Part shown: piece after piece, positions 16,548 to 26,622 of the stretch
Numbering within the stretch: position 1 is the stretch's first letter
Layout: each line of letters begins with the position of its first letter
DNA from: an uncultured Marinicella sp.
GTDB taxonomy: Bacteria; Pseudomonadota; Gammaproteobacteria; Xanthomonadales; Marinicellaceae
Reading direction: 5' to 3'
Length of the DNA stretch: 64,000 nucleotides
NCBI GenBank assembly: GCA_947502595.1
Contig: CANNAM010000002.1
Coordinates: 301,165-365,164 of the forward strand
The notes under the pieces: generated by a model
Seen by the model: the letters and a program-made list of their open reading frames with translations, nothing else
Databases searched by the model: none
What the model was told of the DNA's origin: nothing
Made by a program: the position numbers and the translations under genes

Positions 16548-17225
16548 TTACAGTAAGTTTATTTCTTGGTTGATTTTTAGCATATCACTGGGTTGGTTAA
16601 AGCGGTGATGTGCCAGCCATTGTTCAGTCTTGTCCTCAGGCGCCAAATATCCCCACATGGCTATAGCCGATTGCATGCCAGCGGCGTGTGCTGCGTCTAT
16701 GTCGGATTGGGCATCGCCTAAATACAAAGTGGATGCTGCGGTCAGGCCCATTTGTTCTGCAGCATACAGCAGGGGTTTTGGGTCGGGTTTGGCAATACCA
16801 ACTTCATCGGCACAAACCAAAATTCTAGAGGTATTCAATTCTGTAGTGGCTTTGACTATGGGGACGGCCAACCAAGAGGGTTTGTTGGTGACAATCCCCC
16901 AAGGGATCTGCTGTTGATCCAAGTGGTTGATCATCTCAGCAATTCCGTCGAATAACTTGCTGTGGGTGTTCAGTTGTTGCTGATAGATCGCTAAATACTG
17001 TTGTCGGAGCGTTTCAAGTAATGCAGGATCTGGGTTGTTAAACACTGATTTAACCAACGCCACCGCACCTTTAGAGATGTACTGACGAAATTCTGCAACA
17101 TTCAATTGATGATCAATTTGGTGGTTATCAGCCAAACGTGCCAAAGCATGTATCATGTCTACGGCGGTGTCGATTAAGGTGCCATCTAGGTCAAACAACA
17201 CCGAGGAAAATTTAGAGTTTGTCAT
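16548..17225 (-). CDS. HAD phosphatase (Gph/MupP-like)
   Basis: A 225-aa HAD-superfamily phosphatase. Motif I FDLDGTLIDTA has the nucleophile Asp; motif II is IVTNKPSW, and motifs III/IV are KPDPKPLLYAAE and YLGDAQSDIDAA. It is similar to phosphoglycolate phosphatase. Its position directly after ubiG matches MupP (MurNAc-6-phosphate phosphatase) of pseudomonads, so MupP is a real alternative. ATG 17225 follows the ubiG stop by four bases; ATG 17240 would overlap ubiG. Confidence 0.87.
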   Translation of the reverse strand: MTNSKFSSVLFDLDGTLIDTAVDMIHALARLADNHQIDHQLNVAEFRQYISKGAVALVKSVFNNPDPALLETLRQQYLAIYQQQLNTHSKLFDGIAEMINHLDQQQIPWGIVTNKPSWLAVPIVKATTELNTSRILVCADEVGIAKPDPKPLLYAAEQMGLTAASTLYLGDAQSDIDAAHAAGMQSAIAMWGYLAPEDKTEQWLAHHRFNQPSDMLKINQEINLL

Positions 17226-17229
17226 GGGG

Positions 17230-17949
17230 TTATGAGTCATTGGCCTTTTGTAGGGCCACAAAATAATTGATGTCTAAATCTTGGGGGTGCAAACTGGCAG
17301 ATTGGGTGATGGGATTATAACGCATACCGGAGATATTTTGAATGGTTACCGCTTTGGTGTTCAACACTTTAACCAGCTCTGATGGCTTGATGAATTGTGC
17401 AAAATGATGGGTGCCCTTAGGCACAATTTTCAACACATGTTCGGCAGCAAAAATTCCCAGTAACATCGCTTTCGGAGTGCGGTTCAAAGTCGATAGGAAA
17501 AGCCAGCCACCCGGCTTTAATGCCTCAAGGCAAGCATCGATGATGTGCTCTGGATTGGGTACATGTTCCAACATTTCTAAACAGCACACAGTATCTTGAC
17601 TGGCTGGATTTTGAGCTGCAAAACTTTCGATGCTTTGCAGCTGGTAGTCAACCTCTAAAGCAGATTCATGCAAGTGCAGCTGTGCCGTTTGTAATGAGGC
17701 TTGAGATAAATCTAAACCGATGACCTGTGCGCCGGCTTGGGCCAAAGCTTCAGAGAAAATACCACCACCACAACCCACATCCAGTACTTTTTGACCGTGC
17801 AGCTGGACATGGTCAGTAATGTATTTAAGGCGAACCGGATTGATTTGGTGCAAGGTTTTAAATGGGCCATTCAAGTCCCACCAAAAAGCAGCTTGGCTAT
17901 CGAATTGGTCAATTTCATGTTGGTAATGGTTATTTGATGTTTGACTCAT
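17230..17949 (-). CDS. ubiG: Ubiquinone biosynthesis O-methyltransferase UbiG
   Basis: A 239-aa class I SAM methyltransferase. The N-terminus AAFWWDLNGPFKTLHQINPVR is diagnostic of UbiG, and motif I is VLDVGCGGGIFSE. EMLEHVPNPEHII and FLSTLNRTPKAML follow. It catalyses both O-methylations of ubiquinone synthesis at the inner-membrane face. ATG 17949 is preferred over 17967 because it gives the normal N-terminus. It is in an operon with the HAD phosphatase. Confidence 0.95.
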   Translation of the reverse strand: MSQTSNNHYQHEIDQFDSQAAFWWDLNGPFKTLHQINPVRLKYITDHVQLHGQKVLDVGCGGGIFSEALAQAGAQVIGLDLSQASLQTAQLHLHESALEVDYQLQSIESFAAQNPASQDTVCCLEMLEHVPNPEHIIDACLEALKPGGWLFLSTLNRTPKAMLLGIFAAEHVLKIVPKGTHHFAQFIKPSELVKVLNTKAVTIQNISGMRYNPITQSASLHPQDLDINYFVALQKANDS

Positions 17950-18114
17950 ATCAGCAAAAGGCAACAAAAACCTTATTGTACCGCTTCGTGGTCTATTTTT
18001 CTGGTTTGAAATTGGGCTGTTGCAGAAAAAAATGGTATAAAAAGCTTGTGACTGTCCACAAACAACCTATATCTGGTATTATCATATTTTTTACGGCCCA
18101 AGCTTCTCACTCTC

Positions 18115-18495
18115 ATGCAATCAACCGCGGATAAAATAGGTATTTTCCTGTCTGGCCTGTGCGCCTTACAATGTGCGTTGTTGCCGATATTGTTGAGTGT
18201 TTCAGCGGTGGTGCCACATTGGGCCCATTTTGGGCACGGTTGGATTTGGATGACGGCCATTGGGGTGATTGCTTTGTGGTCGTTTTCGCGTGGCTGGCAA
18301 CACCACCATGATAAACGCGTGGTGGGTTTATTTTTGATGGGTTACAGTTGTTTGATTGTAGCTACACTGATGGAAGACCGAGTTGATATTTTAATTGAGT
18401 CAGCGATGTTTGTCTTGGGTGGAGTTTTGATGGTGATGGCGCACTGGCGAAACTACCAAAAAATGCAATGCATTAAACGTGAGCAGCGAGGCTAA
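18115..18495 (+). CDS. MerC domain membrane protein
   Basis: A 126-aa protein with four hydrophobic helices and the Cys pair in GLCALQCALLPI at the first helix, typical of the MerC family. True MerC carries mercury, but chromosomal homologues like this, with no mer genes nearby, have unknown substrates. It is divergent from ubiG. Confidence 0.83.
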   Translation: MQSTADKIGIFLSGLCALQCALLPILLSVSAVVPHWAHFGHGWIWMTAIGVIALWSFSRGWQHHHDKRVVGLFLMGYSCLIVATLMEDRVDILIESAMFVLGGVLMVMAHWRNYQKMQCIKREQRG

Positions 18496-18533
18496 TTAGG
18501 CCGATTGCTTGGTGGGTGGTGAAGAGTTGCAGA

Positions 18534-18704
18534 TCACAACTCTTCGAAATCATCTTTGGTGACACCACAATCTGGACACATCCAGGTTTCTGGTACATCA
18601 TCCCATCGGGTGCCGGGTTCGATGCCATCATCAGGCCAGCCATCGGCTTCGTCATAGATGAGGCCACAAACAACACATATATATTTTTTGAATTCAGTTT
18701 CCAT
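18534..18704 (-). CDS. Rubredoxin
   Basis: A 56-aa ORF. The two CxxC knuckles are perfect: [12 protein letters not shown] (C10, C13) and [13 protein letters not shown] (C43, C46). The conserved [18 protein letters not shown]... filling matches rubredoxin. A single iron is bound by the four Cys and serves one-electron transfer. The start ATG at 18704 is divergent from the ABC ATPase gene, with 72 bases between. No rubredoxin reductase or alkane hydroxylase gene is in the window, so its partner is unknown. Confidence 0.93.
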   Translation of the reverse strand: METEFKKYICVVCGLIYDEADGWPDDGIEPGTRWDDVPETWMCPDCGVTKDDFEEL

Positions 18705-18776
18705 TGGGAACGTTTAATAAAAATTTCAGATGCTGCCAATATACGGTCATCTTGAAAAAAATCAACTGAGTGATTT

Positions 18777-19742
18777 ATGCAATATGCAATAGACATTAAA
18801 AATCTGGTTAAAACTTACAAAGACGGCACCCAAGCCCTCAAAGGTGTGGACCTTAAAGTCGAGGCTGGTGAAATATTTGCCTTGTTGGGTCCAAATGGCG
18901 CGGGTAAGTCAACTTTGATTGGAATTGTTTCCTCATTGGTCAATAGCACATCGGGTGAGGTCAAAGCTTTTGGTAAGGATTTGATCAAAGACCGAACTGC
19001 TGTGAAGTCCATGATTGGTTTGGTGCCCCAAGAATTTAATTTCAACATGTTTGAAAAGCCGATTGATATCGTATCAAACCAAGCTGGCTTTTATGGTGTA
19101 CCCAGAAAAGTCGCTTTGGAACGCACAGAGAAGTATTTGAAGCAATTACAACTGTGGGATAAAAAAGACACCGTTTCACGTGGTTTGTCGGGTGGCATGA
19201 AGCGTCGTTTGATGATAGCCAGAGCGATGGTTAATGAACCTCGTATTTTAATCTTAGATGAGCCCACTGCAGGTGTAGACATAGAAATTCGCCGTTCGAT
19301 GTGGACCTTTGTAAAGCAGATTGCTGAGCAGGGCACCACCATTATTTTGACTACCCATTATTTAGAAGAAGCCGAACAGCTGTGTAAAAACATTGCCATC
19401 ATAGACCATGGTGAAATTGTGAAAAACACCACCATCAAAGAACTGCTGACCACCATGGACATCGAAACCTTTATATTTGATTTAGATAAGACACCTGATA
19501 AAAATTTGCTAGACTCTCTGGATGCGCGAGTCAGAGATGGCAACAGCATTGAGGTGGATGTGCCAAAAGTGAAAAACTTGAACAGCGTGTTCAAACAAAT
19601 TGATGCAGCAGGTTATTGTGTTTCTTCGATGCGCAACAAAGCCAACCGTTTAGAAGAATTGTTTGTGAAAATGATTGAGCACAACACCGATCAAAACACC
19701 AGCAAACAAAACAGTTTAAAGGCTCAAGGAGGAAAAGCATGA
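18777..19742 (+). CDS. ABC-2 type transporter ATPase (YadG-like)
   Basis: A 321-aa ATP-binding subunit: Walker A GPNGAGKST, signature LSGGMKRRLMIARAM, Walker B ILILDEPTAGVD, H-loop TTHYLEEAE. The order and pairing with the following permease match E. coli YadG/YadH. The C-terminal ~90 residues are an accessory domain. Its end overlaps the permease start (ATGA at 19739-19742). Confidence 0.92.
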   Translation: MQYAIDIKNLVKTYKDGTQALKGVDLKVEAGEIFALLGPNGAGKSTLIGIVSSLVNSTSGEVKAFGKDLIKDRTAVKSMIGLVPQEFNFNMFEKPIDIVSNQAGFYGVPRKVALERTEKYLKQLQLWDKKDTVSRGLSGGMKRRLMIARAMVNEPRILILDEPTAGVDIEIRRSMWTFVKQIAEQGTTIILTTHYLEEAEQLCKNIAIIDHGEIVKNTTIKELLTTMDIETFIFDLDKTPDKNLLDSLDARVRDGNSIEVDVPKVKNLNSVFKQIDAAGYCVSSMRNKANRLEELFVKMIEHNTDQNTSKQNSLKAQGGKA

Positions 19743-20509
19743 ATGCAGTGACTTATGTTGGTATCAAAACCTTGGTGCGCAAGGAGATCAACCGAATCGT
19801 ACGTATCTGGACCCAAACTTTTTTACCACCCGCCATCACCATGACGTTGTACTTTGTAATTTTTGGCAATTTGATTGGCTCCAGAATTGGTCAAATGGGC
19901 GGTTTTGATTACATGTCATTCATAGTTCCAGGGTTGGTAATGATGGCGGTGATTACCACTTCTTATGGCAATATGGTGTCTTCATTTTTTGGCGCAAAAT
20001 TTTCAAAACACATAGAAGAACTATTGGTTTCACCGATGCCCAGTTGGGCCATCTTGGTGGGCTATGTCAGTGGCAGTTTATTCAGAGGTTTGACTGTAGG
20101 TTTGATAGTAACCCTTATTTCAGTATTTTTTACCGAAATTAAAGTTCACAATGTGTGGATCATTATTTCAACAGTGGTACTGACTTCTGTGGTGTTCTCA
20201 TTGGCTGGATTCATCAATGCGGCATTTGCTAAAAAGTTTGATGACATTGCCATCATTCCTACCTTTGTATTAACGCCATTGACTTACCTGGGTGGGGTGT
20301 TTTATTCGATTTCATTGCTGCCGGAATTTTGGCAAAAAGTATCGTTGATTAACCCCGTACTGTATATGGTTAACACCTTTCGCTATGGCTTTCTTGGCGT
20401 CTCTGACATCAATGTAACTGTGGCCTATGGTATCATCACAGCCTTTGTTTTGATTTTGGGGTTTGTCTCTTGGTATATATTACACAAGGGCATTGGGCTC
20501 AGATCATAA
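19739..20509 (+). CDS. ABC-2 type transporter permease (YadH-like)
   Basis: A 256-aa protein with six predicted membrane helices and the ABC2_membrane pattern (FGNLIGSRIGQMGGFDYMSFIVPGL, SSFFGAKFSKHIEELLVSPM, ALLINPVLYMVNTFRYGFLG-type end). It forms the channel for the preceding ATPase. The substrate is not known. AGGAGGAAA lies 10 bases upstream inside the ATPase gene. Confidence 0.92.
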   Translation: MNAVTYVGIKTLVRKEINRIVRIWTQTFLPPAITMTLYFVIFGNLIGSRIGQMGGFDYMSFIVPGLVMMAVITTSYGNMVSSFFGAKFSKHIEELLVSPMPSWAILVGYVSGSLFRGLTVGLIVTLISVFFTEIKVHNVWIIISTVVLTSVVFSLAGFINAAFAKKFDDIAIIPTFVLTPLTYLGGVFYSISLLPEFWQKVSLINPVLYMVNTFRYGFLGVSDINVTVAYGIITAFVLILGFVSWYILHKGIGLRS

Positions 20510-20536
20510 ATTCAGTAGAAAAAACATCATTCATCC

Positions 20537-20564
20537 CTTGAATTAAGGCGCAACATCCCAATAT
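20537..20564 (+). promoter_or_regulatory. Heat-shock (sigma-32) promoter of groESL
   Basis: CTTGAA (20537-20542) and CCCAATAT (20557-20564) are separated by 14 bp, matching the sigma-32 pattern CTTGAA-N13-15-CCCCATNT. It is 88 bp before groES. No CIRCE inverted repeat is seen. Confidence 0.7.
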
Positions 20565-20652
20565 TCTGCAACAACTGAAGCGTTGTTGATACAAAGCAAA
20601 CAACGCTTCTTCACTTAAGTCAATTTTTAATCATACATAGGGAGTTCGATAG

Positions 20653-22588
<1,936 letters not shown>

Positions 22589-22631
22589 ATCAGCTTTTCC
22601 ACAAAACCCTTGAACCATTGGTTCAAACCAA

Positions 22632-22663
22632 AGGCCGTGAAATCGTTTCACGGCCTTTTTTTT
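22632..22663 (+). terminator. groESL terminator
   Basis: Perfect 11-bp stem AGGCCGTGAAA / TTTCACGGCCT with a TCG loop, followed by seven more T. A textbook intrinsic terminator. Confidence 0.92.
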
Positions 22664-22732
22664 AGGTAATTTTAAAGTGTATTTATATTGTGATCAATTT
22701 TGTGATGGTACTCACAGAATTTGTTTACGTAG

Positions 22733-22836
22733 AGGGTAAACTGGTAGACAAGTTAGAGATCAAGCTCACACACACCCTTTTCCCCCTTTCTTGATCTCTT
22801 GACCTAAAAAGGTCGCTCCTGCAGCGGCCTTTTGTC
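22733..22836 (+). ncRNA. Candidate small RNA with two hairpins
   Basis: This stretch has no ORF but strong structure. AGAGATCAAG (22755-22764) pairs with CTTGATCTCT (22790-22799) around a 25-nt C-rich, unpaired loop (CACACACCC, CCCCC). A terminator-like stem AAAAGGTCGCT / AGCGGCCTTTT (22807-22833) follows. GACC (22801-22804) can instead pair with GGTC (22811-22814), giving an alternative fold. No clear promoter was identified. It could also be the leader of the TusA-like gene. Confidence 0.35.
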
Positions 22837-22902
22837 ATTTCTGGGTGCTGAAAACTTGTTGTCATACTTGCATCCACTGAATCTGCCTATACAATCTTGG
22901 TC

Positions 22903-23151
22903 ATGAATAACAAACCCAAACACATTGATACAGTGGGCATGACTTGTCCCATCCCGCTGCTGTTATTGAAACAAGCTATGGCTGACATATCAGCCGGTGA
23001 TTGTGTGTTGATTGATGTGAGTGACCCACATGCCGAGTTGGACTTCGAGATTTGGTGTGAACGTTTTGGTCATGAGTTAAAAAAACACCAGGAAACGGCT
23101 GCATGCCAAAGTTTTTTAGTCACTAAAGGCAACAACTCAAACAATGTATAA
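22903..23151 (+). CDS. TusA-like sulfurtransferase
   Basis: An 82-aa protein with the SirA/TusA signature VGMTCPIPLLLLKQAM (CPxP motif with the sulfur-carrying Cys). A glycine-containing turn (ISAGDCVLIDVSDPHA) and a short C-terminal beta strand follow. TusA-type proteins pass persulfide sulfur for tRNA thiolation, molybdenum cofactor or related routes; which applies here is not shown. ATG 22903 is used rather than the TTG two codons upstream. Confidence 0.87.
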   Translation: MNNKPKHIDTVGMTCPIPLLLLKQAMADISAGDCVLIDVSDPHAELDFEIWCERFGHELKKHQETAACQSFLVTKGNNSNNV

Positions 23152-23345
23152 GTTCCTAATTATTTGACCCTATTCAGAGCCCCGATCTGGTAAATTTTGG
23201 ACTGGATGATTAAATGTGGACTGTTATTGTTATTAATGGATCTAATTATCTTTACACCGAATAAAACACTGTTGTTTGTTTAAACCGAAATAAAATTGTT
23301 GCGGTTATAATGAACCCAAACACCACATGGGCAGTGTATTTTTTT

Positions 23346-25637
23346 ATGGACTATCAATTTCTTGATTATAAACTGAACAGTAAAACATCAGAGTTGCAAA
23401 CAGCTGATCAAGTGGTGCTGTTGAAACAAAAACAGTTTCTGTTGCTGACTTGTTTACTGAATAACCCACAACAAATATTGAGTAAGGATTTTCTTTTAAA
23501 GGAAGTGTGGGATAATCGTTTGGTGTCTGATAACACCATTTCACAAACAGTTTCGCAGTTGCGTCAATTGATTGGTGACGATGGGATGAATCCAAAATGG
23601 ATAGTCACTCACCGGGGACGCGGCATCAGTTTCACCCCAGCAGTTACACGCATTGAAGCAGCAGCTGTGGATGAGTCAATTCATGCAAGTAAGCAAAAAA
23701 GCAAATATCGCTTCATGCAAGGGGTACTGTTCGTCATACTTATATTCGTCGGCTATTTGCTAGTAATTAATTTGTCAGCAGAGCGAAATTTGCCATCAGA
23801 GCAAGTTGTAACGCCACCCAAATTATTGATTGTACAATCCGGCAATGCCAGTGATGTTTGGTTGGCAAAATCAATAACCCCAATGCTTATTGAGACGTTC
23901 CGCCAAAGTTATACAGGTCCAGTTGATACCGCCAAAGCAGAAACTGAACGTTCAATAGAACAGTACATCAGTCAACAATGGGCGATTAACCCCAACCTCA
24001 ATGTATTGCAAGCTGATTTGACAGAAGACCCATCCGGATTTCAAATTACATTAAATATCACCGATCCGCAACAACTGGAAAAAAACCAGATATTCAAAGC
24101 CCCAACAGTCGGTGCCGCTATTGATGCAGCCACCAGTTGGGCGAACAATGAACTGGGTTTGGCCATCAGAACAGAACAATTACAAGGGTTGTTTTCTGCT
24201 GATACAGCGGTGGTTGAGCTGTATATGCGTGGCTTGGCCGCAGAGGGTGATTTACAGTATGAAAAAGCGGCACAATATTATGATTTGGTGTTGCTTGAAG
24301 AGCCACAATTTCATTTGGCCCGTCTGCATTTAGCCAATGTGAAAAAATATTTAGGGCTCAATGAGGAAGCATTACAGTTGTTGGATGTTTTAGCTGCCAG
24401 TAACTCCTACCCCTATATCGAACTTGAAGCGGCTGAAATCAGAGGCTATATTTATGATGTGCAAGGTAAGTTTGCAGCTGCCAAAGAGATGTTTGAGTCA
24501 ACTTTAAAAAAACATGCGGCACAACCAGCCTATAAACTCAACCCCATTCGATTTGAGTTCAGCTATATTTTGGGTAACTTAAACGAAATTGAAACGGCGT
24601 TAGAGCAACTTAACTTGATCGTACAGACCACCAATATGGAAACCGATCCATTGCTGTTGGCGGATACTCTACACAAGCAAGGCAGCTTGTATTTATCCTT
24701 GGGCAAAACAGCCGAGGCTGAAGTTTTAGCTAACCAGTCATTGAGTGTGTATTTGAAACTTGGGGAGCTGCTTGGGGCAGCCAAGGCCCATCATTTGTCG
24801 TCCAGGGTATATACAGTTAAAAGTGACTTTATTCAGGCCAAGCACCATCTGTATCAAACCATCAAAATATGTAATGACCTGAACTATCGGCTTGGGGTTG
24901 GAGCGGCATTGAATGAGTTGGTGTATTTATTATTGCGAGAAGGGGCGTTTGATGAGGCTGAACCACTGATTGCTGAAATGCAAGAAATCGCCATTGAAAT
25001 TGAGTACAGTCACATGTTAATTGGTGTCAAACAACATTTTGCTGCATTGGCCATGGCCAGACAAGAGTGGCAAGTTGCTAAACAATTCATTGAACAACAG
25101 CAAGAATTGGCCAAGTCGTCACAAAATAAAACAGCCATGATTACTGGTTACTTTTTGGAGCTGGAGTATTTTGTAGAAAGTAGCGACACCGAAGGAGCTG
25201 ATGAGGTACTGTCCTGGCTGGAAGAAAATATCCAAATGGAACAAACATCCAGACATCAAATTGATCTGCTGTTACGCCGTGCTCAAATAAATTTGTTAGA
25301 TGGCGACCGAGGTGACGGTATTGAATGGTTGATTGCAGCCAAAGGTTTGGCCACTGAAGCAGGTAACCAAGAGGCTTTGGTGGCAATCAACAACACCATG
25401 GCAACAGCATATTTGCAAGAAAACCCAGAAAAAGCATTGCAATTAGCTCAAGAAAATGATGCTTTGAACGCGCTGGCTTACCCTCACTTGTTGATTAAGT
25501 CCAAAGCCCTGAAACAAACCAACCAACTGGAACTCAGTTTAGCAGCAGCCATAGCGGCTAAAAACAAATCTGGTCAAAATTGGCGCCGTGAAGATGAGGC
25601 GTACTTAAGTCAGTTGCGTCAAATGCTGTATAACTGA
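23346..25637 (+). CDS. ToxR/CadC-like one-component regulator with TPR region
   Basis: About 763 aa. Residues ~1-100 are an OmpR-type winged helix (LSKDFLLKEVWDNRLVSDNTISQTVSQLRQLIGD... RGRGISF), then a transmembrane helix (about 125-143), then a long periplasmic region. The rest is largely alpha-helical with tetratricopeptide-like repeats (YEKAAQYYDLVLLEEPQFHLARLHLA). It is a membrane-bound DNA-binding regulator sensing outside the cytoplasm. ATG 23310 is possible, but a perfect TATAAT overlaps it, so the later ATG 23346 is preferred. The signal and targets are unknown. Confidence 0.85.
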   Translation: MDYQFLDYKLNSKTSELQTADQVVLLKQKQFLLLTCLLNNPQQILSKDFLLKEVWDNRLVSDNTISQTVSQLRQLIGDDGMNPKWIVTHRGRGISFTPAVTRIEAAAVDESIHASKQKSKYRFMQGVLFVILIFVGYLLVINLSAERNLPSEQVVTPPKLLIVQSGNASDVWLAKSITPMLIETFRQSYTGPVDTAKAETERSIEQYISQQWAINPNLNVLQADLTEDPSGFQITLNITDPQQLEKNQIFKAPTVGAAIDAATSWANNELGLAIRTEQLQGLFSADTAVVELYMRGLAAEGDLQYEKAAQYYDLVLLEEPQFHLARLHLANVKKYLGLNEEALQLLDVLAASNSYPYIELEAAEIRGYIYDVQGKFAAAKEMFESTLKKHAAQPAYKLNPIRFEFSYILGNLNEIETALEQLNLIVQTTNMETDPLLLADTLHKQGSLYLSLGKTAEAEVLANQSLSVYLKLGELLGAAKAHHLSSRVYTVKSDFIQAKHHLYQTIKICNDLNYRLGVGAALNELVYLLLREGAFDEAEPLIAEMQEIAIEIEYSHMLIGVKQHFAALAMARQEWQVAKQFIEQQQELAKSSQNKTAMITGYFLELEYFVESSDTEGADEVLSWLEENIQMEQTSRHQIDLLLRRAQINLLDGDRGDGIEWLIAAKGLATEAGNQEALVAINNTMATAYLQENPEKALQLAQENDALNALAYPHLLIKSKALKQTNQLELSLAAAIAAKNKSGQNWRREDEAYLSQLRQMLYN

Positions 25638-25721
25638 GCTAATGGCAGTTTATTACTGAGCTGGGTAGACTCAGATAAACCCAGCAACTATAAAAATAAC
25701 AACACAACAAGAGTTACAAAG

Positions 25722-26159
25722 ATGAAAACAAGAGAAGCATTTAAGCAAAAATTTCCGGTACTGACTAATTTGCCAGTGCAGTGGGGTGATATGGATGCTT
25801 TTGGGCATGTCAATAACACGATGTATTTCAGGTATTTTGAAACAGCCAGACTGGCATATTTCAATGCTGTTGGGGTGATGGATGACATACAAAAGAGTCA
25901 ATTAGGACCTATCTTGGCTGAAACGGCCTGCCAGTTTAAACGTGCTTTGGTGTTTCCGGATCAAATCACAGTTGGTGCCAGTGTGGTGGAAAAGCACGAG
26001 TTTGGATTTTTGATGCACTATGGTATCTACAGTGAACAACAACAAACGGTAACTACTTTGGGCTCAGGTCGAATCGTTATGATTGACTACAACAATGGTC
26101 AAAAGGTCAAACCCAGCGATAAACTGTTGCAGTTGATAGATGAAATTGAACAGCAGTGA
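25722..26159 (+). CDS. Acyl-CoA thioesterase, 4HBT family
   Basis: A 145-aa hotdog thioesterase with WGDMDAFGHVNNTMYFRYFETARLAYF, the catalytic Asp being in DAFGHVNN. It is distinct from the YbgC near the window start. The C-terminus ends EIEQQ, and its stop overlaps the next gene (GTGA at 26156-26159). The substrate is unknown. Confidence 0.9.
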   Translation: MKTREAFKQKFPVLTNLPVQWGDMDAFGHVNNTMYFRYFETARLAYFNAVGVMDDIQKSQLGPILAETACQFKRALVFPDQITVGASVVEKHEFGFLMHYGIYSEQQQTVTTLGSGRIVMIDYNNGQKVKPSDKLLQLIDEIEQQ

Positions 26160-26617
26160 AAACACTTGAACTGAAAATTCCACCAGCGATTGTGGTACTC
26201 ATTGTAGCTTTATTGATGTGGGCAACAGATCAAGTTTTGCCAACGTTTAAATTCGTATTTACATGGAGCCAATGGCTGGCTGTCAGTGTATTCGTGTTGG
26301 CGTTGGTGCCGATATTGGCTGGTGTATTCGCTTTCAAGAATGCCAAAACTACGGTGGACCCAACCCAACCCAATAAAGCCTCTACTGTGGTCACTTCAGG
26401 TGTCTATCGATACACCAGAAACCCCATGTATTTGGGTTTTTTACTGGGCTTGTTGGCATTTGCGATTAAATTATCCAACCCACTGGCTGGGTTATTTTTA
26501 CCGCTGTTTGTGGTGTACATGAATCAGTTCCAAATCAAGCCAGAAGAACGGGCTTTGAGCGACTTGTTTGGTGCCGACTATCAGAGCTACTTGGTGAAAG
26601 TCAGGCGCTGGCTGTGA
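26156..26617 (+). CDS. Isoprenylcysteine methyltransferase-like membrane protein
   Basis: A 153-aa protein with about four helices and the PEMT/ICMT-type motif SGVYRYTRNPMYLGFLLG followed by the C-terminal EERALSDLFGADYQSYLVKVRRWL. This is the bacterial family PF04191/ICMT-like (SAM-dependent methyltransferase of unknown acceptor). GTG start overlapping the thioesterase stop. It ends five bases from the convergent DUF2207 gene. Confidence 0.87.
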   Translation: MKTLELKIPPAIVVLIVALLMWATDQVLPTFKFVFTWSQWLAVSVFVLALVPILAGVFAFKNAKTTVDPTQPNKASTVVTSGVYRYTRNPMYLGFLLGLLAFAIKLSNPLAGLFLPLFVVYMNQFQIKPEERALSDLFGADYQSYLVKVRRWL

Positions 26618-26622
26618 TGGAT

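Noticed and set aside
25660..25685. GCTGGGT/ACCCAGC hairpin after the TPR regulator as a terminator
   Set aside because: The stem is only seven bp and there is no T-tract; could not be supported.
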